Source: Moraxella nonliquefaciens (lineage in GTDB: Bacteria; Pseudomonadota; Gammaproteobacteria; Pseudomonadales; Moraxellaceae). From it: a stretch of 51,388 bases of DNA. Numbering within the stretch: position 1 is the stretch's first letter; every line of letters starts with the position of its first letter. This document shows, in pieces, positions 35,253-44,042 of this stretch. Position numbers and translations under genes: made by a program. Below the pieces are notes generated by a model that saw only the letters and a program-made list of their open reading frames with translations, made no database searches and was not told the DNA's origin. The stretch lies in contig NZ_LXTW01000035.1 of the NCBI RefSeq assembly GCF_001679005.1, positions 1 through 51,388 on the forward strand. Direction: 5' to 3'.

Positions 35253-35750
35253 ATGACCGCTTGCCACTGTGATCACCACCACAATGTCCACGAACATCAC
35301 AACCCCAAACAACGTATGCTAGATGCCAAAGCTCACTGCCAAGCTCGTGGTGTGCGTTTTACACCTTTACGTGAACAAGTGTATGAGCTGATTTTAAAAG
35401 CAGAAAAGCCAATTGGAGCATACGACCTCATCAGTGCCTTACAGTCCGCTCGTCGCTCATCGGATGCAAAAAACAAAAACATCGCACCACCAACCATCTA
35501 TCGCTCGCTAGAATTTTTGCTTGGTGAGGGATTGATTCATCAACTCAGTTCCATCAATGCCTATGTGCCATGTTGCCATCCACGTTCTTGGCACGCTGCT
35601 GCTTTTTTGATTTGCCAAACATGTCAAAGTGTTGAGGAATGCTCTAACATGCCTGTGGATGCCATTGTTAATTTTGCCAAAGATGATGCAGGATTTAACA
35701 TAGAACGCACCGTCATTGAACTAAAAGGCGTGTGCCGTGCCTGCCAATAA
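35253..35750 (+). CDS. zur: Zinc uptake regulator Zur (Fur family)
   Basis: Zinc-sensing repressor of the zinc uptake genes. The 165-residue protein has the Fur winged helix (AKAHCQARGVRFTPLREQVY, then PPTIYRSLEFLLGEGLIHQL) and the dimerisation domain with a CxxC pair (ICQTCQS) and a second pair at the end (GVCRACQ), forming the structural zinc site. The first 16 residues are unusually rich in His and Cys (ACHCDHHHNVHEHH). It is the first gene of zur-znuC-znuB and overlaps znuC by 14 bases, so it should regulate its own operon. Confidence 0.93.
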   Translation: MTACHCDHHHNVHEHHNPKQRMLDAKAHCQARGVRFTPLREQVYELILKAEKPIGAYDLISALQSARRSSDAKNKNIAPPTIYRSLEFLLGEGLIHQLSSINAYVPCCHPRSWHAAAFLICQTCQSVEECSNMPVDAIVNFAKDDAGFNIERTVIELKGVCRACQ

Positions 35751-36471
35751 TAACGAGTTATTTCGCCTAGATGAGGTCAGTTTTCATGTTGGTCAACATA
35801 AGATTCTAACGAACATATCCCTAAGCTTATCCAAAGGCGAAATGGTCAGTCTCATCGGTCCAAATGGGGCAGGCAAATCCACACTCGTCAAGCTCATTTT
35901 AGGTTTAAACAAACCCACATCAGGCAACATCATTAAGCAAAAAATCGTGATAAGCTACGTCCCCCAAAAGTTTAGCGTACCAACGATTTTGCCCTTGCGT
36001 GTCAAGGATTTGCTCGCCCAGGCCAACAGTAAACGCTTAGCAGGCGATGAGCGTGATTTCATCCTACAAAAACTATCGCTTACCCCCCTACTAAACCGCC
36101 AAATGCACCACCTATCAGGGGGCGAGACCCAGCGTGTACTCATGGCAAGGGCACTGCTTGATAAGCCTGACTTGCTCATCCTAGACGAACCCATGCAAGG
36201 ATTAGACCCTGACAGCGAAGAGATGCTTTATGACTTTATAGACAGCATGCCTCCTTTTTTGGCGTGTGCCATGTTGGTTGTATCGCACGATTTACATTGG
36301 GTCATGAAAGGCACTCGGCGTGTGGTCTGCCTAAATAAACACATCTGCTGTCAGGGCGTACCATCTGACATCGCCCATTTGCCTGAATTTGTCGCTTTAT
36401 TTGGGCAATACCACAGCACTCACCAAACCCCCTACATTCATCATCATAACCACTGTTGGCATACTCACTAA
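35737..36471 (+). CDS. znuC: Zinc ABC transporter ATPase ZnuC
   Basis: ATPase of the zinc importer. The 244-residue protein has Walker A GPNGAGKSTLVKLILG (about 42-57), the signature LSGGETQRVLMARALL, Walker B LLILDEPMQGLDP, and the switch histidine in VVSHDLHW. It ends with a histidine-rich tail (YHSTHQTPYIHHHNHCWHTH), as in many ZnuC proteins. The start is a GTG inside the last codons of zur, preceded by AAAGGCG. The znuB start follows the stop by two bases. Confidence 0.95.
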   Translation: MPANNNELFRLDEVSFHVGQHKILTNISLSLSKGEMVSLIGPNGAGKSTLVKLILGLNKPTSGNIIKQKIVISYVPQKFSVPTILPLRVKDLLAQANSKRLAGDERDFILQKLSLTPLLNRQMHHLSGGETQRVLMARALLDKPDLLILDEPMQGLDPDSEEMLYDFIDSMPPFLACAMLVVSHDLHWVMKGTRRVVCLNKHICCQGVPSDIAHLPEFVALFGQYHSTHQTPYIHHHNHCWHTH

Positions 36472-36473
36472 TC

Positions 36474-37274
36474 ATGAACGATTGGCTACCAATTATCGCA
36501 CCTGCGTGGCTTGCAGGCTCACTACTTGCCCTACTTTCTGCTCCGCTTGGTTGTTTGGTGCTGTGGCGGCGTATGGCATTTTTTGCCGATACACTCGCTC
36601 ATGGGGCACTGCTTGGGGTGGCAGTTGGGGCGTGGCTGTCTGTTCCTGCTGACATTGGCGTGGGTGTGGTCAGTGTCTTTGTGGTCATCACACTCATGTT
36701 CTTACAAGACAAACGACTGCCAAATGATGCCACGCTGTCAGTGCTTGCCGTATCTTTGTTATGCTTGGGACTTTTAACGCTCACCCAGCTCACCCAACAA
36801 CAAGCCAACGTATTAGGCTTTTTATTTGGCAGTCTGCTTGACATGGATTGGGGTGATTTGCCACATTTGGCAGTCATGGTTGGGGTGGGTCTTGTTTTTT
36901 TGGCATGGATTTGGCAAAAACAGGTTAAACTTGCCACATCAGAAGCTCTGGCATCCATTGCAGGCATTAATCCTAATAGAGAACAAGTATTTTTTATGGG
37001 ATTATTATCAGGATTTTGTGCGGTTGCCATTCAAGCCGTTGGAAGCCTGCTCATCACAGGACTGCTCATCTTACCTGCTCTCATCGCTCGTCTACTCGCC
37101 TGCTCACCCAGACAGATGGTCATCTTTGCCATGATAATCGCCCAAATCGCTGTAACCACTGGCGTGTGGGGCAGTGTGTGGCTTGATGTGCAAACAGGGC
37201 TTGCCATCGTCATGACATTGGCGATTGGATTTTTTGTGGTATTTGGCGTGGGACGAGTATTAGAACGTACCTAG
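36474..37274 (+). CDS. znuB: Zinc ABC transporter permease ZnuB
   Basis: Inner-membrane channel of the zinc importer. From ATG 36474 it has 266 residues and about eight membrane helices. It starts MNDWLPIIAPAWLAGSLLAL and has the family segments PLGCLVLWRRMAFFADTLAH and GALLGVAVG, and the coupling region FLLSGFCAVAIQAVG-like (seen as GLLSGFCAVAIQAVGSLL). An in-frame TTG 18 bases upstream would overlap znuC and is less likely. Last gene of the operon. Confidence 0.95.
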   Translation: MNDWLPIIAPAWLAGSLLALLSAPLGCLVLWRRMAFFADTLAHGALLGVAVGAWLSVPADIGVGVVSVFVVITLMFLQDKRLPNDATLSVLAVSLLCLGLLTLTQLTQQQANVLGFLFGSLLDMDWGDLPHLAVMVGVGLVFLAWIWQKQVKLATSEALASIAGINPNREQVFFMGLLSGFCAVAIQAVGSLLITGLLILPALIARLLACSPRQMVIFAMIIAQIAVTTGVWGSVWLDVQTGLAIVMTLAIGFFVVFGVGRVLERT

Positions 37275-37292
37275 CATTGGGATTGTAATAAA

Positions 37293-38123
37293 ATGACCCA
37301 CCCCACTCACCTACGTGTCTCATCTGATTTTATCATCGCCCAACTTAGCGATTTGCATTTATCCACACACATCCCTGCCAATGCTGATAAATTCTTAAAG
37401 GTATTAGATATTGCTTTGACTTATGAGCCCAATTTGCTGTTACTGACAGGTGATTTGGTCAATGACGGTAAGGCAAATTTATACAATTGGCTATTTGATA
37501 CACTGGATAAAACACGCATTGCCTATTTGTGCCTTGCTGGCAACCATGACCTAACGCATGAGTTGGGGCATGACCTGCCTTTTGATGAGCGTCAATTTTT
37601 ACCCATCACCAAAGATGATAGACTTATTGATGCCCATCGCCTTATCATAGAATTGCCTCACACCACCTGGCAAATTTTGGCGGTCAATTCTGCCATAAAC
37701 GGACAAATCCACGGGCGACTTGATGATGATAAACTTGCCTTTTTAAAAACCCATCTTGCATACAACCTACCCACCCTTATCGCCCTACACCATCACCCCA
37801 TTCCTGTTGGCTCAGCATGGATAGATAAGCACATGTTACAAAACAGTGATGAGTTTTGGGCAACCCTTAATTTTATCAATCAAGCCACTTATGCCAGTGA
37901 TACCATCCATCATCTTCATGTCGTCTGTGGACACGTTCATCAAGCCCATCTGTTGCAACATGACAATGCAACACTCTACACCTGCCCTGCCACATCTGTG
38001 CAATTTAGCCCACATCAAGATGATTTTGATATTGATAAGACAGCAAGTGGTTTTCGTTTATTACAACTACATGACAATCATAAGCCAAATACATGGGTTA
38101 AAAGATTGAATGATGAACCTTAA
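37293..38123 (+). CDS. cpdA: CpdA-like 3',5'-cyclic nucleotide phosphodiesterase (metallophosphoesterase)
   Basis: The 276-residue protein has the five metallophosphoesterase motifs in order: IAQLSDLHLS, LLLTGDLVNDGK, LCLAGNHDLTH, LIALHHHPIPVGSAW and VVCGHVHQAHL. The dimetal site is complete. The PVGSAW phrase after the third motif is typical of CpdA, which hydrolyses cAMP in E. coli; activity on other cyclic nucleotides or phosphodiesters is possible. It follows znuB by 18 bases on the same strand, so read-through from the zinc operon is possible. Confidence 0.82.
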   Translation: MTHPTHLRVSSDFIIAQLSDLHLSTHIPANADKFLKVLDIALTYEPNLLLLTGDLVNDGKANLYNWLFDTLDKTRIAYLCLAGNHDLTHELGHDLPFDERQFLPITKDDRLIDAHRLIIELPHTTWQILAVNSAINGQIHGRLDDDKLAFLKTHLAYNLPTLIALHHHPIPVGSAWIDKHMLQNSDEFWATLNFINQATYASDTIHHLHVVCGHVHQAHLLQHDNATLYTCPATSVQFSPHQDDFDIDKTASGFRLLQLHDNHKPNTWVKRLNDEP

Positions 38124-38260
38124 ACACCTAAAACAAAATTTATTGCTTAGTTTTTTGTAAAATTACTTGAAAAAGTCAAATACATCTCCATTTAGGGTGC
38201 AACTTTTTGAGTGTTAATTTTCATGCTTGGTTAAATCAACCACCATACAAGGACATACGC

Positions 38261-38677
38261 ATGGCAAACGCCACTTTTACCCCCTACACCCCTGCCAAAG
38301 ATGAAGAATACATGTCGGATGCTCAAATGGAGCATTTTCGTACGATTTTGAAAAACTGGAAAACCGAACTGCTCAACGAAGCCGAACGCACCAAAGACTA
38401 CATTAATGAAGAAACAGGAGCGATGGCGGACATTAATGACCGTGCCACCCAAGAAGAAGAATTTGCACTGGCTTTACGCACCCGTGACCGTGAACGTAAA
38501 TTGGTACGCAAGATTGATAAATCATTGGCTGAGATTGAGATGGGCGACTATGGTTTTTGTGAAACCTGTGGCACCGAGATTGGCTTAAAACGCTTAGAAG
38601 CTCGCCCCACTGCCACGCAGTGCATTGACTGCAAGACCATGTCCGAGATGAAAGAAAAACAAAATCACGGACACTAA
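38261..38677 (+). CDS. dksA: RNA polymerase-binding transcription factor DksA
   Basis: Partner of ppGpp that enters the RNA polymerase secondary channel and controls stable-RNA and amino-acid promoters. From ATG 38261, preceded by AAGGACATACGC, it has 138 residues; an upstream GTG would add 18. The coiled coil with the acidic tip is in MADINDRATQEEEFALALR, followed by the zinc finger CETCG...CIDCK (first pair in YGFCETCGTEIGLKRLEARP). Immediately followed by gluQ, the standard gammaproteobacterial pair. Confidence 0.96.
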   Translation: MANATFTPYTPAKDEEYMSDAQMEHFRTILKNWKTELLNEAERTKDYINEETGAMADINDRATQEEEFALALRTRDRERKLVRKIDKSLAEIEMGDYGFCETCGTEIGLKRLEARPTATQCIDCKTMSEMKEKQNHGH

Positions 38678-38683
38678 TCACCC

Positions 38684-39610
38684 ATGAATCAACGCCCCAT
38701 CATTGGTCGCTTTGCCCCATCTCCAACGGGGGCTTTACATTTGGGGTCTGTGTGTAGTGCTTTGGCAAGTTACTGCCACATTAAGTCATTGGGTGGTCGT
38801 TGGCTTGTACGCATTGAAGATGTGGATTTTGAACGGTGTAAGCCTGAGTATGCCGCATCCATCTTGAACGATTTGAAAAATTTGGGACTGCACGCAGATG
38901 GTGAGACAGTATTCCAATCCAAACGGATAAAGATTTATGATGAATATCTTAACAGCTTATCAAGTCTAACTTATCATTGCACCTGCTCTCGCAAGGACTT
39001 ATCCACCCTATCCATACCTGCCATTGGCTTTTATGATGTTAATATCAAAGATTTAAACCTTGCTCCCATCTACCCTCGTCTGTGCCTGCATAAAAACCTA
39101 ACGGATAACAAAATCCGCCTATGTCTGCCCAACGTACTGACGACCTTTTTTGATGGCATACAAGGGGTGATATGGGACAATCCTGCCAAAAGTCTGGGAG
39201 ATGTTATCATAAAACGCCAAAATGGCATGATAAATTACATACTCGCCTGCACCATTGATGACAGCTTGCAAGGCATAACGCATCTCATGCGTGGACTTGA
39301 CATCATGCCCATGACAGTTGCCCAGCTTTTTATCGCTAAGGCATGCCAACTGCCCACACCTGATTACTTTTATCATCTGCCACTGCTTGTCAATGATGAT
39401 GGGCAAAAACTCTCTAAGCAAAATCTTGCCACACCCATAGACACCACCACACCTGATAAGGTCAGTGATTTGCTCTTTACCGCCTTAACATTGCTTAGGC
39501 AAAACCCTCCAAAAGACTTACAAAAAGAGTCGCCCAACACGATACTCATGTGGGCAATCCATCATTGGCATAATAAGCCATTACAAGGGGCAACGCTTGG
39601 GGTTGTTTAG
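38684..39610 (+). CDS. gluQ: Glutamyl-Q tRNA(Asp) synthetase
   Basis: Attaches glutamate to the queuosine base of tRNA-Asp. The 308-residue protein is a GluRS catalytic-domain paralogue without the anticodon-binding domain. It has the HIGH-type motif in RFAPSPTGALHLGSV, a zinc-ligand pair in YHCTCSR, and KLSKQN for KMSKS. It begins six bases after dksA and ends one base before the convergent ftsW stop codon region. Confidence 0.95.
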   Translation: MNQRPIIGRFAPSPTGALHLGSVCSALASYCHIKSLGGRWLVRIEDVDFERCKPEYAASILNDLKNLGLHADGETVFQSKRIKIYDEYLNSLSSLTYHCTCSRKDLSTLSIPAIGFYDVNIKDLNLAPIYPRLCLHKNLTDNKIRLCLPNVLTTFFDGIQGVIWDNPAKSLGDVIIKRQNGMINYILACTIDDSLQGITHLMRGLDIMPMTVAQLFIAKACQLPTPDYFYHLPLLVNDDGQKLSKQNLATPIDTTTPDKVSDLLFTALTLLRQNPPKDLQKESPNTILMWAIHHWHNKPLQGATLGVV

Positions 39611-39611
39611 A

Positions 39612-40787
39612 TCAGTACTCTCTGTTTTTATTTTCCAAATAAATACGTTCGCTTTCTTTGTCTGCCTTTAAAATCATGGCAATCATGATAAACACCATCA
39701 ACATGGATGAACCGCCAAAACTATAAAATGGTAAGGTTAAGCCTTTGGGTGGCATAAGCCCCATGTTCATGCCTGCATTAATCAATACCTGTCCAAAAAT
39801 CACCACGCCAAAACCAAACACCATATAGCTAAGACGTAACTGACGGCGTTTTAGAGTGGTATGGCTAATTTTCATAATCATCGCCACAATCAACACTTCA
39901 AGCAACAACACGAATGCCACACCCAAAAAACCCAACTCTTCGCCTGTGATGGCCAAAATAAAGTCAGTATGAGCCTCAGGCAGATGCGACAACTTTTGTA
40001 CGCTGTTGCCATAACCTACCCCATTAAATTCGCCACGCCCAAAAGCTATCAGACTGCGAGACAATTGATAATCGGTATCCTGCACATCATCAAAGGGATT
40101 TAAAAATGACATGATTCGCTCTTTACGATAATCCGATGACAGCAACCCATAAATCAAAGCAGGCAAAAATACTGCCAATACCAGTGCTGCATAATGCGGT
40201 AATGGCACGCCACTGACAAATAAGATGACACTCGCTGTGGCAATAATCACCGCTACCGAACCATAATCAGGTTGCCACAAAATCAGACCAATCATAGGCA
40301 AATACCACACTGTCAGTCGCCATCCTGCCATAAGACTGCCTCGCACCTCTGCTGAGCGTCTGACCACATAATCAGCGATGACCAGCACCATCAACAACTT
40401 GACAAATTCAGACGTCTGAAAATTAAACACCCCAAAATTTAGCCAACGCTGTGAGCCATTGGTAACCGTTCCTATCGCCAAAGTCAATATCAACAGCCCC
40501 AACAACACGCCCCACGCCAATGCCAACAGCCCAAATTCAAAATACCATTTTAGTGGCAAGCGATAGACAATCATACCTGCCACCAAACTGATGATGATAT
40601 AAGTCGCTTGCGAATAAAAAAAGGTCATGGGTGATAAGCCTTTGGTCATCGCAAATGGCACCGATGCTGATGCTATCATCAACAGACTCATAGACAGCAA
40701 TAAAAATAAACTCGTCATCAACACCGTCCGAGCAGACGGCACATAGGGCGATGTGGCTATCGTTGTAGGAATGTTAAAAAAGCTCAT
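39612..40787 (-). CDS. ftsW: Septal peptidoglycan polymerase FtsW
   Basis: SEDS-family glycosyltransferase that polymerises septal murein with FtsI. The 391-residue protein has ten membrane helices. Conserved segments are GTVTNGSQRWLNFGVFNFQT-like (seen as NGSQRWLNFGVFNFQTSEF), LWQPDYGSVAVI, YQLSRSLIAFGRGEFNGVGY, LPEAHTDFILAITGEELGF with the catalytic aspartate region, and GLMPPKGLTLPFYSFGGSS near the end. It lies 132 bases downstream of murD, as in division-cell-wall clusters, though the rest of the cluster is absent. Confidence 0.94.
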   Translation of the reverse strand: MSFFNIPTTIATSPYVPSARTVLMTSLFLLLSMSLLMIASASVPFAMTKGLSPMTFFYSQATYIIISLVAGMIVYRLPLKWYFEFGLLALAWGVLLGLLILTLAIGTVTNGSQRWLNFGVFNFQTSEFVKLLMVLVIADYVVRRSAEVRGSLMAGWRLTVWYLPMIGLILWQPDYGSVAVIIATASVILFVSGVPLPHYAALVLAVFLPALIYGLLSSDYRKERIMSFLNPFDDVQDTDYQLSRSLIAFGRGEFNGVGYGNSVQKLSHLPEAHTDFILAITGEELGFLGVAFVLLLEVLIVAMIMKISHTTLKRRQLRLSYMVFGFGVVIFGQVLINAGMNMGLMPPKGLTLPFYSFGGSSMLMVFIMIAMILKADKESERIYLENKNREY

Positions 40788-40919
40788 GACAGGGCGATAT
40801 TTGAAAAATTTAAGGGCGTATTATAAACCAAATCCCTGCTAAATGCTTGATTATTTAGCAAAAATTTGGGGAAATTAGAAAGGCATAACCGATGAATCAT
40901 ACCACCAAATACTACCCAG

Positions 40920-42314
40920 TCATGCCAACGCTGTGACACATGTCACAAACCGCTCGCCACGCTCATTATAGCTTTTAAATTGGTCAAGGCTTGCACATGC
41001 AGGCGACAGTAGTACGACTTTGGCAGAGCTTTGACTGGCAAGATTTACCGCCTTTTCAAGTGTGCCTGCTTGTGTCATTTTGCTTGCCAAAATAGGACTG
41101 TTTGCCAACGTTTTTTGTATCAAATCGGCGTCTTGTCCGATAAGATAAATACTATGGGCAAACTGCTCGGCAAAAGGGATAAGCTCGGCAAAATCCTGCC
41201 CCTTGCCTTGACCGCCCAAAATCAAAGCCAATGAATTTTTACCATACACCGCCCCAAGCCCATCAATGGCGGAGAGTGTCGCTCCGATGTTGGTGCCTTT
41301 TGAGTCGTTAAAATACACCTTACCATTCACGTCCGCCACATATTCACAGCGGTGTGGCAAGCCCCCAAACGTGCGTAATACATCAAGCATGGCACTCATA
41401 TCAAGCCCCACCGCACTGCCCAAGGCTAAGGCGGATAAGGCGTTCAATAGATTATGCTTGCCTTTAATCAAGATTTCATCAGATGAGATGAGCTTTTCGC
41501 CATTATGACATAGCCAAATAGTTTCGCCATTCTCACTATTGTCATCACGCTCGCCTTTTAGACAAAAATCCGCCGAAAAGCCTTCACCAATCTCCCCTGA
41601 CGTGCTTATCATTTGGGCGTGTTTGGGCAAATGAGCGATACAGGCACGGGCAAGTTCTTTATCATCTAACCACACCAGTGCATTTTTGGCATTATCAAAA
41701 ATGCGTAATTTTTGGGCAAGATATCCTGTCATATCGCCATGACGGTCCAAATGATCGGCAGATAAATTCAAAATGGTCGCCACGTCCGCTCCAAGCCCAT
41801 CCATCATTTCAAGCTGAAAACTTGACAATTCAAGTACCACCATGTCCATGCCATCAATTTTTAACAAATCAAGAGCAGGAGTACCGATATTACCGCCTAC
41901 CCCTACCGTTTTTGCTGATTGTTGTGCCATCAGTCCAACAAGCGTGGTTACTGTGGATTTGGCGTTTGAACCTGTGATGGCAATGATGGGCGTGTGCGTG
42001 CCATTTTTAGCATCTCGCTCCTTTAAACTCTCAATAAACAGTTGTACATCACTGACCACACTCACGCCCTGTTCTATGACCCAAGAGATGGCAGGCGTGG
42101 CAGGGTCAACCCCAGGGCTAATAACAACTTTATCCGAAGCAATTAGCACATTGGCATCAATGCCACCAAAATAAGTTGCCACGCCATTTGGCAGTTTGCT
42201 CGCCAGTGATGGAAAATTGGCGTCTGTTACAGCAACTGTATGCCCTTGATTGACCAAAAAATGAACCGCAGACAATCCAGAGTTGCCCAGACCGATGACC
42301 GTATAACTTGCCAT
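40920..42314 (-). CDS. murD: UDP-N-acetylmuramoyl-L-alanine:D-glutamate ligase
   Basis: Adds D-glutamate to UDP-MurNAc-L-alanine in cytoplasmic peptidoglycan synthesis. The 464-residue protein has the N-domain start YTVIGLGNSGLSAVHFL, the ATP loop AITGSNAKSTVTTLVG (alanine where E. coli has glycine), NLSADHLDRHGDM, and FGGLPHRCEYV then YFNDSKGTNIGATLSAI of the Mur ligase family. Length is slightly above E. coli (438). It is divergent from the PII gene and heads toward ftsW. Confidence 0.96.
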   Translation of the reverse strand: MASYTVIGLGNSGLSAVHFLVNQGHTVAVTDANFPSLASKLPNGVATYFGGIDANVLIASDKVVISPGVDPATPAISWVIEQGVSVVSDVQLFIESLKERDAKNGTHTPIIAITGSNAKSTVTTLVGLMAQQSAKTVGVGGNIGTPALDLLKIDGMDMVVLELSSFQLEMMDGLGADVATILNLSADHLDRHGDMTGYLAQKLRIFDNAKNALVWLDDKELARACIAHLPKHAQMISTSGEIGEGFSADFCLKGERDDNSENGETIWLCHNGEKLISSDEILIKGKHNLLNALSALALGSAVGLDMSAMLDVLRTFGGLPHRCEYVADVNGKVYFNDSKGTNIGATLSAIDGLGAVYGKNSLALILGGQGKGQDFAELIPFAEQFAHSIYLIGQDADLIQKTLANSPILASKMTQAGTLEKAVNLASQSSAKVVLLSPACASLDQFKSYNERGERFVTCVTALA

Positions 42315-42433
42315 AAGAATGCCCTTTTTTAAATTGCAAATGCCATCATTTTATCAGAATTGGCATGGGTGTTGTTGGATTTTCGTCAAAATTGTCATAT
42401 AATGATAAAAGCCATTTGCCAATAAGGATTTTT

Positions 42434-42772
42434 ATGAAACTTGTTACCGCCATTATCAAACCCTTTAAACTGGATGATGTCCGTGAAGCCTTGTCCGAGA
42501 TTGGTGTAAACGGCATTACCATCACCGAGGTCAAGGGTTTTGGTCGCCAAAAAGGACATACCGAGATGTATCGTGGGGCAGAATACGTAGTGGATTTTTT
42601 ACCAAAGATTAAACTAGAAATCGCCTGTGCTGATGATGTGGTTGATGGTATCATCGGTGCTATTATTGACACCGCAGGGACGGGTAAGATTGGCGATGGT
42701 AAGATTTTTGTTGCCCCGCTTGAACAAGTCATTCGCATTCGTACAGGTGAGACGGATGAGCATGCCCTTTGA
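42434..42772 (+). CDS. Nitrogen regulatory protein PII (GlnB/GlnK)
   Basis: Trimeric signal protein that reports 2-oxoglutarate, ATP and glutamine status. From ATG 42434, preceded by AATAAGGATT, it has 112 residues. It starts MKLVTAIIKPFKLDDVREAL and has the T-loop GFGRQKGHTEMYRGAEY with the uridylylation tyrosine Y51, then the ATP-binding GTGKIGDGKIFV. No amtB is adjacent, so GlnB and GlnK cannot be told apart. The TGA stop lies in sequence shared with the end of the IS605-type element, so the insertion supplied or preserved the last codon. Confidence 0.94.
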   Translation: MKLVTAIIKPFKLDDVREALSEIGVNGITITEVKGFGRQKGHTEMYRGAEYVVDFLPKIKLEIACADDVVDGIIGAIIDTAGTGKIGDGKIFVAPLEQVIRIRTGETDEHAL

Positions 42773-43996
42773 CTTCCTCCCCTCCCTATCGTTCGGGGAT
42801 TTCTTCTGCAAGACGGTCAAGCCCGACCGCAAGAATGTTCTTAGCGGCATTGATGTCTCTATCATGCCATGTGCCACACTCAGCACAAGCCCATTCTCTG
42901 ATTCGCAAACCTGCTCTACCTTTCGGACTGTTGCTGTCAATTTGACGGCAACATGAGCAAGTTTGGGTAGTGTATCGTTCATTTACGATTTCTAAACGGC
43001 AACCTGCATGCTTGCATTTGTATTCCAGTTGTCGCTTTAATTCAAACCAACCAGCATCATAGACGCTTTTAGCCAGTTTGCCTTTTTTGCTGTTAAATTG
43101 ATTGGATTTAACATCACCAACAACAATTAAGGCATTATCCCTAACTAATTGGGTGGTGAATTTATGGATTAAGTCTAACCTTGTATTTTTGATTTTGGCA
43201 TGGATTGCCTTGACACGTTGTTTGTTTTTGGCTCTTTGGGCGATGGCTAAGTCTTTGGCGTATTTGAGTGTTTGTTTGATTTGTAGTTTATTACCGTTTG
43301 AGGTGGTGGCACTGTCTTTTAAACCCAAACCAATGCCAACCGAACCTGTGCCACAAGTTTGTTTTGGATAGTTCTTGACAGTGATACACGCATACCATCG
43401 ATTACGGCTGCCTTGTACTAACTCGCAAGTGTTGATTTGATATAGGCTAAGATTGTAACTGTCCCATAGGTCAAGGATTAGTTTTTGTCCTTTGGCTAGG
43501 GATAGTTGCAAGGTTGATTTCAGTGCTTTTTTACCGCTTTGTCGTGTGGCTGGGTGTTTAATGGCTGATTTCTTAAAGGGTATCCAGCCCAGTGATTTAC
43601 GTTTTGAATTTGGGTTGTTGGTTCGCCAGTTGAGTTTGGCTTTTTTAAACTGCTTTCGGCTTTTGGTGTGGGTTTCATTGATGGCTTGAATGGTTTGAGA
43701 ATGTAAGCCCAGTAATTCACCGCTACCTTTGGTATATTCGTTTAGGTCGTAGGCAGATAAGAATTTACCTGTGCACTGTAAATATTTATAACCCAAGTCA
43801 TTGACATAATTCCACACGAAATTAACCGAACCGCTTAGGCGGTTAAGCTGTGTGGCGTGCTTATCTTTGATGCGCAGCTTGAGTGTTTTCATGGGTTTAT
43901 TGTACCATTTTATTAAGCCAAGAGATTAAAAAGTTAGATTTACCGCCTTATATCCACCGCCCAAAGTCGCAGGTTTACGGCGGTGATGGATAAAAA
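42768..43996 (-). mobile_element. IS605-superfamily element carrying only tnpB
   Basis: Both ends are shared with the ORF-less element at 50927-51275. The right end, downstream of tnpB, is 42768-42833 (63 of 66 bases identical), and contains the GGGGA...TCCCC-type hairpin and the terminal GAGGAAGTCAAA on the minus strand. The left end is about 43945-43996, with a palindromic segment around GCGACTTTGGGCGG. Both copies follow TTTTTAT on the minus strand, a probable target motif. No Y1 transposase (tnpA) is present, so this is a non-autonomous IS1341-type element. Exact boundaries are uncertain by a few bases. Confidence 0.8.
42786..43892 (-). CDS. tnpB: TnpB-family RNA-guided nuclease homologue with altered RuvC-I site
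   Basis: TnpB proteins are omega-RNA-guided DNA nucleases of IS200/IS605 and IS607 elements. The 368-residue protein has the N-terminal helix-turn-helix region (MKTLKLRIKDKHATQLNRL), the RuvC-I segment VGIGLGLKDSATTSNG at 185-200, a zinc ribbon with C312/C315 and C336/C339, and RuvC-III HDRDINAAKNI with D346. RuvC-I normally reads GIDLG; here residue 188 is glycine (codon GGT at 43329-43331 instead of GAT). The glutamate in VNERYTTQTC (E305) is kept. Cleavage is therefore probably lost while RNA and DNA binding may remain. Downstream hairpin sequence would form the omega-RNA 3' end. Confidence 0.88.
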   Translation of the reverse strand: MKTLKLRIKDKHATQLNRLSGSVNFVWNYVNDLGYKYLQCTGKFLSAYDLNEYTKGSGELLGLHSQTIQAINETHTKSRKQFKKAKLNWRTNNPNSKRKSLGWIPFKKSAIKHPATRQSGKKALKSTLQLSLAKGQKLILDLWDSYNLSLYQINTCELVQGSRNRWYACITVKNYPKQTCGTGSVGIGLGLKDSATTSNGNKLQIKQTLKYAKDLAIAQRAKNKQRVKAIHAKIKNTRLDLIHKFTTQLVRDNALIVVGDVKSNQFNSKKGKLAKSVYDAGWFELKRQLEYKCKHAGCRLEIVNERYTTQTCSCCRQIDSNSPKGRAGLRIREWACAECGTWHDRDINAAKNILAVGLDRLAEEIPER

Positions 43997-44018
43997 ATCT
44001 CACCAAAAGTGAGATTTT
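43994..44018 (-). terminator. Terminator of the DUF2147 gene, with the IS left end in its T-tract
   Basis: On the minus strand AAAATCTCAC (44018-44009) pairs with GTGAGATTTT (44003-43994) and runs into TTTTTTATCC. The last bases are the start of the left end of the IS605-type element, so the element entered the T-tract without destroying the terminator. Confidence 0.75.
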
Positions 44019-44042
44019 GTGTTCTTGACCATCAATCTGTGC

